Source of the DNA: Ursus arctos
Taxonomy: Eukaryota > Chordata > Mammalia > Carnivora > Ursidae
Assembly (NCBI RefSeq): GCF_023065955.2
Contig: NW_026622997.1
Location: forward strand, 15,232,001 to 15,296,000
Direction of reading: 5' to 3'
DNA: 64,000 nucleotides
The notes under the pieces were generated by a model. It saw only the letters and a list, made by a program, of their open reading frames with translations. It ran no database searches and was not told where the DNA came from. Of the stretch, positions 12,540 to 24,879 are shown piece by piece (position 1 is the stretch's first letter; each line of letters starts with the position of its first letter). A program made the position numbers and the translations under genes.

Positions 12540-13254
12540 CTTAAAAGACCAATGCAAAACCATCTCTTTGGGGGAACTTTTCTCGGAGTCCCTCAATATG
12601 AATTCTACTTCTACTTACATAACATAGGATCTGCATTTCTACACAACACCTTTCACACTTCTCTCTCCACGAGACTGTAAAAACTATGATAGAAACAATA
12701 TTCTTCTCATCTTTGTACTTCTTCCCCACAGTTACTGATCATTGGGCTAAACTCGATAAATGCATTTTTAAGTGAAATTTCATTATACGTTTCATTAGAA
12801 CCCCTAATAATTTCTTAAAAATCTATAGATACACACTAATAGGGATATTTGTACACATATAAGTACATTGAGACATGCAATCCTCAGAGCAGAAAGGGGA
12901 AAATTAATGTTTTGGTTGGGTTAAGAGAGGTAGAAAGTAGAGAAAGGGAGAGGAGGTGGAAATGAATAGAGAAGTGAATTAGAGCAGGTGGGCAAGCAGG
13001 TGAGATGGTGAGTAGTAACTGAGGTGTCCAGAGATTGAGGACATAAATAACCATGCCTACCTATAAAGCTAAAATCATATATATGTATATACATATATAC
13101 ACATATATATGGCAAGATGTATCTTGTAAAATCATAAATATAGGTTGATACAACTTGTGCCTACTATTCTCTCTTTCCCATTTTCTGATTTGGGGAAAAG
13201 CTCTATTAAATCTGAATTGATGAATATTCTCCCTGCTAGTACCTTACAGTCCTG
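12540..13254. other. Unique intergenic DNA with TA-rich microsatellite
   Basis: Includes an interrupted TATATG/TATACA tract at about 13076-13111. No gene was recognised. Confidence 0.5.
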
Positions 13255-13620
13255 ATTTGTAGGGATGCTAAGGATGCCATCAGCACATGCATATCAGCTG
13301 GGGATCTTGCAGATTCTGATTAAGCAGGTCTTCGGTTGGACCTGAGATTCTTTTTTTTTTTTTTAAGATTTTATTTATTTATTCGACAGAGATAGAGACA
13401 GCCAGCGAGAGAGGGAACACAAGCAGGGGGAGTGGGAGAGGAAGAAGCAGGCTCATAGTGGAGGAGCCTGATGTGGGGCTCGATCCCATAACGCCAGGAT
13501 CACACCCTGAGCTGAAGGCAGACGCTTAACCGCTGTGCCACCCAGGCGCCCCTGGACCTGAGATTCTTGATGCTAGTTCTGGTGGTCTGTGGACCGCACT
13601 TTGAATAGCAAGGAACTAGA
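13255..13620 (+). mobile_element. MER5A-like hAT element, split by a SINEC
   Basis: CAGCTGGGGATCTTGCAGAT and, after the SINEC, GGTCTGTGGACCGCACTTTG match MER5-type hAT elements. Confidence 0.7.
13353..13552 (-). mobile_element. Young SINEC inside MER5A-like element
   Basis: Reversed SINEC with exact 16-bp duplications TGGACCTGAGATTCTT at 13337-13352 and 13553-13568. Confidence 0.95.
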
Positions 13621-14465
13621 TAATTCCTGGTAGTCCTTTCCAGTTCTTGGGAATTATTTTGTTGGAAAACTCTACTTTTTGGAGGTATTCACCTATAAAT
13701 CACTTATAGCTTAATCTATATAGTTTTAGGTAAAAAGAAGAAAACATTGCAAGGCAGAAGATTCAAATGTTAAGACAAAGCAGTCTTAAATATAAATCTA
13801 GAGTTATTCTTAAGGCAATAAAAACTGCCAAAGTGGTAAGCGCTAGGCCTGAATTTATAGAGTGCTCTCAAGGTCCGATGGACAACCATTGTTAAGTGAA
13901 GGTTTGCTCCTAGTCTCAGGAAAGGGAATATAGACTAGATCAGTAGATATCAAAGTTTTTTGTTTGCAACCACAGCAAGAAATACGTAAGTTGCGATTCT
14001 GTACAAAAAGAAAGGTTTCATAAATAAAATAATACCTTTACTCTATGAAACATGCTCTGATATGTTTATTCTATTGCAATTCATTTAAAAAATGCTTCTC
14101 ACAACTCATGAATGCACGGTGACTTGAAGTTTGAACTGGAGGACACTTTCAGCTTTCTTTCTGTCTGTTAGTTTTTGATGACTCTTCCCCAACGAAAGGT
14201 CATAAGACCGTGTTGCCTTTAGGTTCCTAATGTTTGTGTTTTTCTTTCTTATTGTGTGCGATGGAATATTGGAAGGTGGGACTCCAGGGTAGGGTGATGG
14301 CAGACAAGACCTGTGATGGCCTTCAGGACCAATTTATATCATGGGTATCAGTTTGATTTTCCTCCCAATCTATGACATAACTATGTGTTTGATTCTTAGA
14401 ACTTTATGGAGGCAAGCCAGAGTGTTTTATCCCCTGTAACCACACCCCCTCACTCACACAGACAG
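13621..14465. other. Unique intergenic DNA
   Basis: No gene or confident repeat was seen. Confidence 0.5.
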
Positions 14466-14700
14466 AATAGTAGAGTGGTTAGGAGCATAGACTTGAAGCT
14501 GAGTGTCCAGTCTGCGTCTTGACTCTCTCATTTATCAGCCAGGTAACTTTGCTCTAGACATTTAACTTCTCCCGCCTCAGCTTCATCATCTGTAAAATGG
14601 GAATAAAAATAGTTTCTACCTAACAGAATATGGGTGAAGATGAAATGAGTTAACATCCTAGACAAGTACAACAGGAACATTATCAGCTACTGTTAGTCAG
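14466..14700 (+). mobile_element. MIR element
   Basis: Reads as a near-complete sense MIR: AATAGTAGAGTGGTTAGGAG, then CATCATCTGTAAAATGGGAA, then GATGAAATGAGTTAACA. Confidence 0.88.
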
Positions 14701-14788
14701 ACTTCAGTTAAGTTACGATGCAAGAAGTTTGAACCTAATATTACATTTTCATATAAGGTAGAAAAGTACTATGTTGACAGGTACTTTT

Positions 14789-15000
14789 CTTTTAAAGGTT
14801 TCATTTATTTATTTGAAAGAGAGAGAGAGCATGCGAGAGAGTATGAGCCGGGGGAGGAGGGTGGGACAGAGTGAGAGGGAGAATCTCAGGCAGATTCCCC
14901 ACTGAGCAGGGAACCCAACACAGGGCTCGATCCCAGGACCCTGAGATCATGACCTGAGCCAAAGGCAGACACTTAACCAACTGAGCCACCCATGGGCTCC
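14789..15000 (-). mobile_element. SINEC
   Basis: Reversed SINEC flanked by TTGACAGGTACTTTT (14774-14788) and TTGACAACTACTTTT (15001-15015). Confidence 0.92.
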
Positions 15001-15446
15001 TTGACAACTACTTTTTAAACAGTGGCTTGAAAATAGTGACTTGAGCCATAAGTTCAACAAATGTGTCTTCAGTAATCACCCAAGGTAATTCTCCCCAGTC
15101 CTGATTCAAATAGACCTGCAATAACTTAGTTATTCAACTGATTAATATCCCAAATCTATCCTGGGGGAAAAAAGATTCTACCAGAAATGAAAATTTGTGT
15201 AGCAGAAAAGAAAGATCTGATAAAATGTCACGTTTCTCTGAAAGCACAAGAATCGGGGCTTTATTGTTCAAATCGAAGGATGCAAACTCCATTCTGTGTA
15301 TCACTGAGGAAAACATGACATGATTTAGGAATTTGTTTCTTTTTTATTAATGCTTCTCTCTGTCGATGCCCATTTTTCTGGTAGGTAGAAATGGCTGTGG
15401 TACTTTAGAAATAAGATAGGCTCAGCTGCCAAAGGAAAGAAACACA

Positions 15447-15803
15447 TGTTGTGGACTAAATGTTCATGTCCCCCCACCTCAAATTCATATGTTGAAATCC
15501 TGACCTGCAAAATGATGGTATGGTATTTGGAGATAGGGCTTTTTGAAGGTGATTAGGTCATGAGGATGATGCCCTCACCAATGGGATTAGTGCCCTTGTA
15601 AAAAGGACCCGAGAGAGCTCTTTCTTTTTTTGCCATATGAGCACACAGCGAAAAGACAGACTTCCATAAACCAGAAAGTGGTCCCTCACCAGACACTGAA
15701 TCTGCTCCTGTCTTGAACTTCTGAGCCTGTGAGAAATAAATGTTTGCTGTTTAAGCCACTCAGTTTGTGGAATTTTTGCTATCACAGCCCAAAGGGAGTG
15801 ACA
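15447..15803 (+). mobile_element. MLT1-type MaLR LTR
   Basis: Nearly complete TG...CA LTR: AATTCATATGTTGAAATCCT, GATTAGGTCATGAGG, GGGATTAGTGCCCTTGTA, GTGAGAAATAAATG and an end at GGGAGTGACA. Confidence 0.88.
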
Positions 15804-15940
15804 GAATATCCATTATAAATATTCAATCTATTACATTGTGAAAATAATAGTATAGCTATCTTTCAAAGTTCTAAATTGTTTAGGCTTTTCTTAAAAAGAA
15901 AACTAACAAATTTACCTAATTAGCTACAATATAATCTTTT

Positions 15941-15953
15941 TTTAATAAAGATT

Positions 15954-15984
<31 letters not shown>

Positions 15985-16145
15985 TTTGTCAGAGAGAGAG
16001 AGCACAAACAGGGGGACTGGCAGGCAGAGGGAGAAGAAGACTCCCCTCTGAGCAGGGAGCTGGATGTGGGACTCAATCCCAGGACCCTGGGATCATGACC
16101 TGAGCCAAAGGCAGACGCTTAACCGACTGAACCACCCAGGCTCCC
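15941..16145 (-). mobile_element. SINEC
   Basis: Reversed SINEC with a long TTTA repeat. ACAATATAATCTTTT (15926-15940) and ACAATATATTCTTTT (16146-16160) flank it. Confidence 0.93.
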
Positions 16146-16160
16146 ACAATATATTCTTTT

Positions 16161-17457
16161 AACTTGATAACCTATAAAGCCAAATATTCTATTTGTCATG
16201 ATTAGACCAAGAAAGGAAATGAGTATCAGCCATATGCCCCTTCTTGCTTGTGACGAGTTGCTGCTATCTGCATAGATAAAAATCTATTACTATAGTTAGC
16301 TGTGTTAGTTGCCATAGAGAAACTAGGGTGTGCTCAGTGCCTAACTATAACTTCACCCACTTCTAAAAATTCAACCATACTTACGTGGATTTCCAGGAGG
16401 TCAGCATGAGAATAGGGGACAGTGTATTTGAAATGAAGATATTTTTCCAAGTAATGTCTAGAGGGAAAATTTGAACTATTTCCTCTCCCTGGTTCCTCAT
16501 GCCTTTCACTCACAAAGTTCGCCCTTCTTAGTGATATCTCTTGAACCCATCCTCTCCTTTCCCTCCCTGTGCCCTCCACATGCCCTTGCCTTGGACTTCA
16601 TTAGCCCATAGCTGCACCTCCATAGCCTCCTTGAGGTCACCTTGAGACTTGTAGGTGAGGTGAAATTTCTCCTCTGCTCTGCTGGGTCTCCAGATAGCCT
16701 AAGAATTAAACTGACGTAAGACAGATTAATAGGAGGAAAGCACACACATTTTGTTTAGTAATTTTACATGTACAGGGGAGCCTTTGTGAGAAAAATGAAG
16801 GCCCCAAGAAGCAGTTAGGGGCCAAGCTTACAACGTGGACAAAGAACAGTCAGTTGTGAAAATGTGACAAGACAAAGGGTTTGGGGCCAGGGCAGTTGAT
16901 GGTGGAGAAGTGTCCAGAAGATCAGGGTTTGTTGAACCAGGTTTGTACAGATTTCTCTTGACCTCAACTCTCCTCTCTGGTGATAGGAATGGCTTCCTTC
17001 CTCTTGGTACAGGGAGGGCACCTTTCCCATAGGAATTTTCTCTTCTGCTTTCATGAAGAAAAAGGAAGATCAGAGTGCCTCCCGTATACGTGCTGTGTCT
17101 CATGGGCTTTTAATTCAAAATATCAATATGCCAGAGTAGCCTATATGGGGTAACATGCTTGGAAGCCCTGAAGACTTAAGATCTTTCTAACATATCTTTA
17201 ACTCCACTGCGGGGCCTAATCTCTTTTTTTTTTCCCCAAGATTTCTCCCCGCCCCCTTTTTGGGCATAATCTTTTCAAAACATACTTTTATCTTGTCATC
17301 TTCTCTTCTCAGACTTTCATTCCTCCTTTAGCTTTCACATTTCCAACAAGGCCTGAACAACATCCAGACACCCCTGGAGGTCTTCCTGCTGAACGTCCTT
17401 ATCCAGAGTTCCCACCATCATGATCCAAATCCAGCTTCGCAAGGGTTAACCTTGTTT
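16161..17457. other. Intergenic DNA, central part probably old retroviral repeat
   Basis: About 16640-17220 (ACTGACGTAAGACAGATTAA, GAGAAAAATGAAGGCCCC, TTCATGAAGAAAAAGG) is familiar as an interspersed mammalian repeat, but I cannot name the family. No intact gene was seen. Confidence 0.4.
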
Positions 17458-17474
17458 CCAAGTCAAAGATTTCT

Positions 17475-17670
17475 TTTTTTTTTTTTTTAAAGATTTTATT
17501 TATTTATGTGACAGAGAGACAGCCAGCGAGAGAGGGAACACAGCAGGGGAGTGGGAGAGGAAGAAGCAGGCTCACAGCGGAGGAGCCTGATGTGGGGCTC
17601 GATCCCAGAAGGCCGGGATCACGCCCTGAGCCGAAGGCAGACGCTTAACGACTGAGCCACCCAGGCGCCC
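17475..17670 (-). mobile_element. Young SINEC
   Basis: Reversed SINEC with exact 17-bp duplications CCAAGTCAAAGATTTCT at 17458-17474 and 17671-17687. Confidence 0.96.
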
Positions 17671-17946
17671 CCAAGTCAAAGATTTCTGTTTGCGGTGCTG
17701 ACTTCCATTCAGTCACTTGGGTTAACAATCTGGAAATTAGCAGGGCTCTTTCTCTGTCCTTGGCAGCACAGACAGCTCCTGGATCCTGTCTCCCCAGGGT
17801 TGGGCCCCTTCTCCCCTTCCTTTGCTACACCCTACGTCCAGTTCTTGTGGCTTTTTGCCCCGATGAGTGGAATGTGAAATATAATACATTGAGAACATAA
17901 GAAAATATGAGAAGGTACATATTTTTATTTTAATAAGAGAGTAAGT

Positions 17947-18118
17947 GGAGTGTCTGGGTGGTGCAGTTGGTTGGGCACCCAACTCTTGGTTTTGGCTCAG
18001 GTCATGAACTCATGGTGGTGAGATGGAGCCCCACATTGAGCCCCATATCGGGCTCCACACTGAGTGTGGAGTCTGTTTGAATTTCTCTCTCCTTCTCCCT
18101 CTGCCCCTCCTTGCTTCA

Positions 18119-18149
<31 letters not shown>

Positions 18150-18173
18150 AAATAAAAAATATTTTTTTTAAAA
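17947..18173 (+). mobile_element. Older SINEC
   Basis: Sense element starting AGTGTCTGGGTGGTGCAGTT, with a CT-repeat at about 18119-18150 and an A-tail. Confidence 0.88.
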
Positions 18174-19540
18174 AAGAGGTAAGCTTTCCTAATATTTACT
18201 ATAAGGATCGACACTGAGGGCCTCACTTGTCCTTATGCCATATGGTCACACGTCAAATAGAGTAACAGCCAGTATCCTGAGGGCATAGTAGGGGTTCCAC
18301 TCTCAATGTATCACTATGCACAACTGTTTCCTTGCTAGGAGTGGTTTTATATGGGCTTAATTTTGTAAAAGCAAGACTTTAAAATAATATGTCATCACCA
18401 GAATGGCCAGCAAATCTTTTGTACACGTAGGAGTTTTCTGTTTTTCTTCTTCGTGAAGTTTTTTTTTTTTTTTTTTTTTTTTTTCTCTCTTAAGTGATGG
18501 TATCTAGCTTGGGTTCCTGGGAAGGAAATCCTGAGACACAGCCAGTAGGATGATTATGAAGGCCGTGCCTTGGTTTCAACCAGAGTAGAAGGCAGAAAAA
18601 GAAGGAAGCAGGAGCCCTCAGAGGGAGAAGTCGAGCTACACTGCAGGCCAGTGATTCTGGGGCTGACCTCATGGGAGCTCTGGAGCTAGAATGGCCCTTC
18701 CAAGTTGTCTTGAGTTATGCTCAGATGGCCAGACCTTTGTGTTCCTGTGTGGATCACCCTGGATGTGGCCACCCCAGGAAGGGTGTGGGAGAGGCAATCC
18801 CTGAAGTGCCATCAGCACCCCTACAGCTGGAACCACTGTGTGACACTGAGAGGTAGGTGAATATGGGGGGTAGGTCGGTGTCCATCTCAGTTTGCTGGTC
18901 TTTTCTGCAATGAAATGATAGAGTGGCTCTCTATAGCATAGTACGTAGCTGACAGTTTGGAAAAATAACCACATTTCCTCTGTAACCTCAAGATAAAGAG
19001 GATGTCTTAATAAAGGAGAAAGTAGTTACTTGTAAAAGAAATGCACGCTATGGAGAGGCTGTTTTGAAAACATGTCCACTGTTATATGACTTAATTGTCA
19101 AAAACTACACAGTTGTGTCACACACAAACATGAAACCAGAATTTTTTCACTTGCCCAAAATTTTCCAAAGAGTCCTCATGAATTTTTAACTTACTTGTAA
19201 AAATGATAAAAATGCAACATCTTCCAATGAATGTTCAAGAACAACGAACACAGGAAAGATGGAAATTTGCAAACTGAATATTTACAAAAATCTTTGTATA
19301 CTAAGTGGATGGGATTGACAAATGTGTATCAAAATTCAGAAAGTCAGGCAGAGATGCTCTGCTTTCACTTGGAAATCTGGGTCTTTTTGAGGCATCTTTT
19401 ACAATTTTGACAAACATTAAAATTAATTATAAGATGAACTTAGATCTGCTGTATCTATTGATACATTGAGCTGCTGTATCTCAAAGCATTAACCATTTTC
19501 AAAAGATTTTTTATTGCACTGAAGACTATTTGGTGATTGT
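18174..19540. other. Intergenic DNA with T-homopolymer, no gene recognised
   Basis: Contains a run of about 24 T at 18461-18484. The following 400 bp has frames of up to 101 codons without recognisable similarity. Confidence 0.5.
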
Positions 19541-19930
19541 TAATGGGTTGAATTGTGTCCCACAAAGAGGTAATTTGAAATCGTCACCTCCAGTACCTCA
19601 CAACGATTTTATTTGGAAATAGGGTTGTTGAAGATAAACTTCAGTTAAATTAATGACAAGTCCTTACAAGACAAGGCAGAGGCACAGAGGGAAAACAGCC
19701 CTGTAAAGAGCTGGCGGAGATTAGATTTATGCTGCCTCAAGCTAATGCATGCCCGCGGCTGGAAGAGGCAAGGAAGGATTTTCCTCTAGAGGCTTCTGAA
19801 GGGGGCATAGTCCAGCCAACACCTTGATTTGGCACTTCTGACCTCCAGAACTGTGAGAGAATATAGTTCTGTCATTTTAAGCTACCCAGTTTGTGGTACA
19901 GTGTTACGGCGGTCCTAGAAAATTAAACAG
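19541..19930 (+). mobile_element. MLT1-type MaLR LTR
   Basis: TGGGTTGAATTGTGTCCC, TTATTTGGAAATAGGGTTG, CTCCAGAACTGTGAGAGAA and AGCTACCCAGTTTGTGGTA are in the usual MLT1 order. Confidence 0.85.
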
Positions 19931-20720
19931 TGATATTAAAATGTCTTCTTACCAGTAGACATAAAATTTTTAAAACTTAAATATTTTGTTTCACCTCTTT
20001 CATCTTTGGAAGCAAATACACATGTATTAAAGGGGTGCTAATTTTTGTTTTTTAAACTAAGAATGGCAAGCAATAAAAGGGGGAAAAAACTTGAGTATGT
20101 GCTTAAAGTTGTGTCTGAAAAGTTATTTGTAAAAATAATTTGAGTGGAAGAATGTTGAGTTTCTTAATTCGTTCCTGCCAGGCCTTGGGGATTTCCTTAA
20201 TCCCATTTCAGGATTTGAACTTTTCTGGGTCAGCCAGATCAGGCAAAGCTGACCCACGCTGCCTGTTTATTTTTGGTTCCCCCTTACTCCTGTGGTGTGA
20301 CTCTCTGGTGTCTTAGTCCCATGGGCCTGATGGTCTTTCAGCAGCTCCTAGCCCTGGACTCCAGCTTTGCCCTTGTCCCCAGAGCGGTGGCAAGAGATAC
20401 TCAGCACTCTCTTCAGGACTTCTGGATGGACCTCTGGGTAAAGGAGCCCCTCAATGGTAGCGCTTGATTCTGGATTTCCATTCTGTCTCTTCTCCAATCT
20501 TGGACCAATTATTCTTCATTATCTTATTGGTGTTTTTGACACTTAGAGTTTTTCTCAATTCAGATTTTTAAGTTGTATTCTCTCAGAGGGTTGGCCCTAT
20601 TTATCTCGTCTACCATTACCAAAAGCACAATCATAAAGAGTTTAGAGACTCCTGGATTAGGCCAATGATTTCTTAACATCTTCAATCCCTTTCACCCCCA
20701 ATCTCTCCTCCATTGTGCTG
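19931..20720. other. Unique intergenic DNA
   Basis: No gene or confident repeat was seen. Confidence 0.5.
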
Positions 20721-20731
20721 TCAGATCAATG

Positions 20732-20895
20732 TTTGTTTTTTTAAAGATCTATTTATTTATTTGAGAGAGATGGGGTGGGGGGGAGGGGCAGAGGGAGAGA
20801 ATCTTCAAGCAGACTCCCTACTGAGCTAACTGGAGATCATGACCTGAGCTGAAACCGAGTCAGATGCTTAACTGACTGAACCACCTAAGTGCCCC
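20732..20895 (-). mobile_element. SINEC, first of a second same-site pair
   Basis: Reversed, somewhat shortened SINEC after CAGATCAATG (20722-20731). Confidence 0.9.
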
Positions 20896-20904
20896 CAGAT
20901 CGAT

Positions 20905-21086
20905 TTTTTTTTAAGATTTTATTTATTTATTTGTCAGAGAGAGAGAGAGAGAGATTGCACACAAGCAGGGAGAGCAGCAGGCTCCCCGCTGAGCAGGGAG
21001 CCCGATGTGGGACTCCATCCCAGGACCCTGGGATCATGACCTGAGCCAAAGGCAGACACTTAACCTACTGAGCCACCCAGGTGCCC
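20905..21086 (-). mobile_element. SINEC, second of a second same-site pair
   Basis: Reversed SINEC between CAGATCGAT (20896-20904) and CAGATCAATG (21087-21096). The target appears three times around two elements. Confidence 0.92.
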
Positions 21087-21133
21087 CAGATCAATGTTTT
21101 TAAAACATTTCCGTTAAGTTATTTCTCTGTTCA

Positions 21134-21154
21134 AAAAAAAAAAAAAAAAAAAAG
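21134..21154. repeat. A-homopolymer (about 20 A)
   Basis: Poly(A) run not attached to a recognised element. Directly downstream, GGGATTTCCTTCCTGGTATGG occurs twice in tandem (from about 21210 and 21237), a local duplication. Confidence 0.8.
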
Positions 21155-21439
21155 GCCTCAATGACTCTTACTGAGCTGAGGCTCTGTACTGTGTCAATTT
21201 AGCTAAGCTGGGATTTCCTTCCTGGTATGGTTCTGGGATTTCCTTCCTGGTATGGTTATGGTGTTGGCCAACAGAGATATTTTGGATGCTATTTGGGAGG
21301 TAGAAATGAAGCAGCTGCCAGTTTTTTAAAAATGTTTTAATGACTGGCAGGAGGTGCCAGGCACACTGTCTCTGACCTGCCACTAACCCACCTATTGTTA
21401 TGGAGAAACATCCGAAAGCAGTTCAGTTCCTGGACCACA

Positions 21440-21840
21440 GAGCTGAATGGTGTTGTCCCCTCCCCCTCCTCAAATTCAAGTCCACCTGGAATCTCAGAAT
21501 GTGACTTTATTTGGAAACAGGGTCTTTGCAAATGTAATCAGTTCTATTAAGATGAGGCCCTTCTAGATCAGGCCTTCTGTCCAATGACTAGTGTCCTTAT
21601 AAGAAAGCCTCCTGAAGACACAGGAGAGACAGACACAGAGGGAAGAGAGCCTGGTTGAAAGGCAAGCAGAGATTGCAGTGACGCAGCTACAAGCTGGGGA
21701 AGGCCCAGGATGGCCAGCCACCCCCGGGAGCAAGGGAGGATTCTCCCCTAGAGCCTTCAGAGGGAGTGTGGTCTTGCCAGCACCTTGATTTCAGACTTCC
21801 AGCCTCCAGAACTGTGAGAGAATACATTTCTGATGGCAGG
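21440..21840 (+). mobile_element. MLT1-type MaLR LTR
   Basis: TGTGACTTTATTTGGAAACA, GTGTCCTTATAAGAAAGCC and CTCCAGAACTGTGAGAGAAT fit an MLT1 LTR; the 3' end is missing. Confidence 0.82.
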
Positions 21841-22329
21841 CCCTGGACACTAAGACACTCCAGCTCCTGGCAAATCTCCTCTTCTCTCCTCTCCAACTCC
21901 TGGACCGAGAGCATGACAGCTCCATAATGAGGGGCGCCAGCTTCTCTTACCATCTGTTGTGGCATCGAGGATGGAGGAGGGAGGGGCAGATGTGAGTTCT
22001 AGTTAGTCTTTCTCGGTCACATGTGCTCATTGGTCCTAGTTTGCCCTTTGCCCTCTTTCACATCCAACTTTCCTTTTCAACTGCCAGTATAGGGACTGTA
22101 GGATCAACACTAGACACGGAGGCAACTGCCTGCGTAGACGGTCCACTACTAACTCAACTGCCCTTAATTCTTATAGTAATTCCCTTATTCCATACCGCAC
22201 ATGGTGGTTCTGCTTCTCTGGTGAAACTCTAACAGACTGTTTCCCAAATTAAGTAAAAAAAAAATTGAATGAAACCAATTCTGTAATCCAGTTCCTTCCA
22301 TTATGTTAGAATACATTAGGTTATTAAAA

Positions 22330-22560
22330 TTAACAGCTAATATTTATTTATTGAAGACCTCCTAAGTGCAGGGCACTATGCTAAGTAAGCTTTTCATAGC
22401 ATCCCATTAAATTCTCAAAACAACCCTCCAGAGAAGGGACTGTTATTATGCCTATTTCATAATGTTTACAAATGTGGTAGTGGTTTAAACTTTTAGAGAG
22501 ATGAACTAATTCAACCACGTGAGGTTTCATATCCAGACTCTAATTACAGAACAGGAGTTC
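22330..22560 (-). mobile_element. MIR element, antisense
   Basis: TAATATTTATTTATTGAAGA, GGGCACTATGCTAAGTAAGC and CCCATTAAATTCTCAAAACA follow a reversed MIR. Confidence 0.75.
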
Positions 22561-22789
22561 TCAACAACCATTTTTTATACCTCCACACCAAGTTCGTTAG
22601 AACTGAAAGGAATTGTGAATTTTCCATGGAATCTTAAGGATCCAGACATCCCCTGTCTATACTTACAAAATGCATTTTAACGACTTCAAGACTTTGCTCA
22701 TGTCTTTTCCCATATCTTCCCTGTTTCCTAAGAACTTGCCCAATGTTACCCTCAGTCTTGTGGTCCAATGGAAACAAAATTTTCTTGTA

Positions 22790-22930
22790 AATCAGACTGA
22801 CCTGGGTTTGAATGTCAGCTCTACCCATTACCTCCTCCCAATTTTTAGATTCCCTGAGCCTTGATCTCGTCTGTAAAATTCCTGTTACAGGTACAATAAT
22901 ATTCAGTATAGTCACTTATATACATGTCTG
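22790..22930 (+). mobile_element. MIR fragment
   Basis: GACCTGGGTTTGAATGTCAG followed by CTCGTCTGTAAAATTCCTG is a sense MIR core. Confidence 0.65.
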
Positions 22931-23979
22931 GCTTCCTCTGCTAGATACTAGGTCTCCAACTTTGTAAAAACTGTAACCTACAGTAAGAATATATTTTGCA
23001 CTGTGATTCAATTCACACACACCCCCATATACACAGATAACTAAAGCAAGTTTCATGAGTAGCACTTGCCCTTAGCACTTGTAATACACAGTGATATCTT
23101 CTGTTCTATTTTAGTCTATTTTTTAAGGTACTGATCATGACTTATTCAGTTGATTTCATGAAGCTCAGAAGGGTCAGTGTTGAAAAAGGCTGAGCCAGTC
23201 TGAGTTCTTTTATGTAAGGGAACATATTTGATCTATTTTTTATCACTACTGGCTAGCGCAGTGCCTGGTACAAAGTCGTACTTGCTAAACACTCACCTTA
23301 GGACGGGTTTTCCTTGAGGGCAGGAATCTTATCTTAGTTTCTTTGTATCCACCCGACATTTAGCATAATTCTTCCCACAATACTTAGAGATTAAATGACT
23401 AAAATTCAGGCCTATTTCCAGGCTTTAGAGATCAAATATTTGGACCCCTCAATTTCCGACTAGCACTTACTATGTGGTACTACATAAATGCTGAATGCAT
23501 GGCTCTTTCCCTTAATTATCTTAAAAGCAGTCTGGGATTGCTAAAAGGGAACCATGAATAATGTCGCCCAAATGAAAAACTAAACAAAACAGTAAGACAA
23601 ACGGAGGCCAAATGTCACCTTTATTAATAATAAAGACTAGGTCAGAGAACATATAATAATGTGAGAGCCAGTCAGGCCTGCTAATTAAACCCTAAATTGA
23701 GGGAATGCTGAACTAGGGGGGCCCTCCCTATGCCGAAAGCCTACACAGACAGGAGGCTTAAGGCAGCTCACACCCAAGAGGAATGTGGGAGGAGACAAGC
23801 TCAGCAATTTTTCTTTTCCTAAATGCACTAATTAGATAAGTCACTCCTCTCCAGACCAAGGACACAGGGAATAAAAGAGCACAGAGAGACTAGACATATT
23901 CTTACCAATTGAGTTTCCTCCCTTACAGAAGGAAAGAGTAGGGGAGGAGTAAGTGTTTTCCTCTGAGAATCAGAATATG

Positions 23980-24025
<46 letters not shown>

Positions 24026-24140
24026 CGTGCGCGTGTGTGAAATATTAAATAATATATATGTATGCATGAAATACTAAATAACAACATAAAACAATCTAAG
24101 GAATATCATAAGATAGGTACCTAATTTATTTCTAAATATG
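22931..24140. other. Intergenic DNA, part L2-like
   Basis: About 23245-23400 (GCAGTGCCTGGTACAAAG, TTGAGGGCAGGAATCTTATC) resembles an L2 3' end. The rest is unassigned, with no gene. Confidence 0.4.
23976..24038. repeat. Compound (TA)n(TG)n microsatellite
   Basis: TATATATATATATG passes into about 17 TG units and an interrupted GCGTGCGCGTG end; probably polymorphic. Confidence 0.95.
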
Positions 24141-24189
24141 GTTTGCACTAGTGCTTCTCAATGCTGACTGTTCATCAAAACCTAGAGGG

Positions 24190-24347
24190 TATTGGGATAG
24201 GCCGGTGATGGGTATCAAGGAGGGCACATATTGCATGGAGCACTGGGTGTTATACGCAAACAATGAATCATGGAACACTACATCAAAAACTAAGGATGTA
24301 CTGTATGGTGACTAACATAATGTAATAAAAAATTTAAAAAACAAACA
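24190..24347 (+). mobile_element. L1 3'-end fragment inside MER5-like element
   Basis: GGTATCAAGGAGGGCACATA through ATGTAATAAAAAATTT is a carnivore L1 3' end with an A-rich tail. The flanks (24148-24189 and 24348-24470) read as a MER5-like hAT element. Confidence 0.75.
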
Positions 24348-24879
24348 AACAGTTACAGGCCCTCTATATCCCCCTGCCCACCTTTCATATGCTTGGCATG
24401 AAACCTGAGAATCTGCGTTTAAAGCTTCTCCTGTACAGGTAAGGCTGAGAACCACCGGCTTAGAGAAGCTAGACAGGCAAGTGAATAGGAAACTGGGAGG
24501 TTTTACTGAGGAGGAAATTGGACAGAGATTGAAGGATAAGTATGCTCGAGATCAGAAAGGAGGGGGTTCCTTTCATACTCTCATCCTCTCATACAGGGAT
24601 GAGAACGGTAAGTAGACCTCACAAATAACCATAGCTCAAGAATAACTTCAAGACCTTATCCTTGAAAATCCCTAAAGAATTTATCCTTGGAAACATGATC
24701 TGTTCTAATATAGCAAATGATGAGACCTATGGCAGCACGGTTTAGTGGGAAGGCCCTTGGACTTTCGAGAGTTAAAAGACTTTTGTTCTTGGTTGTGGGA
24801 CTTCACCACAGTCACCACATCCTTCCCTTGGACAGCTAAGGATCGTTTGTAAAGAAAGAAGTTCATAAAGCATTCTAGG

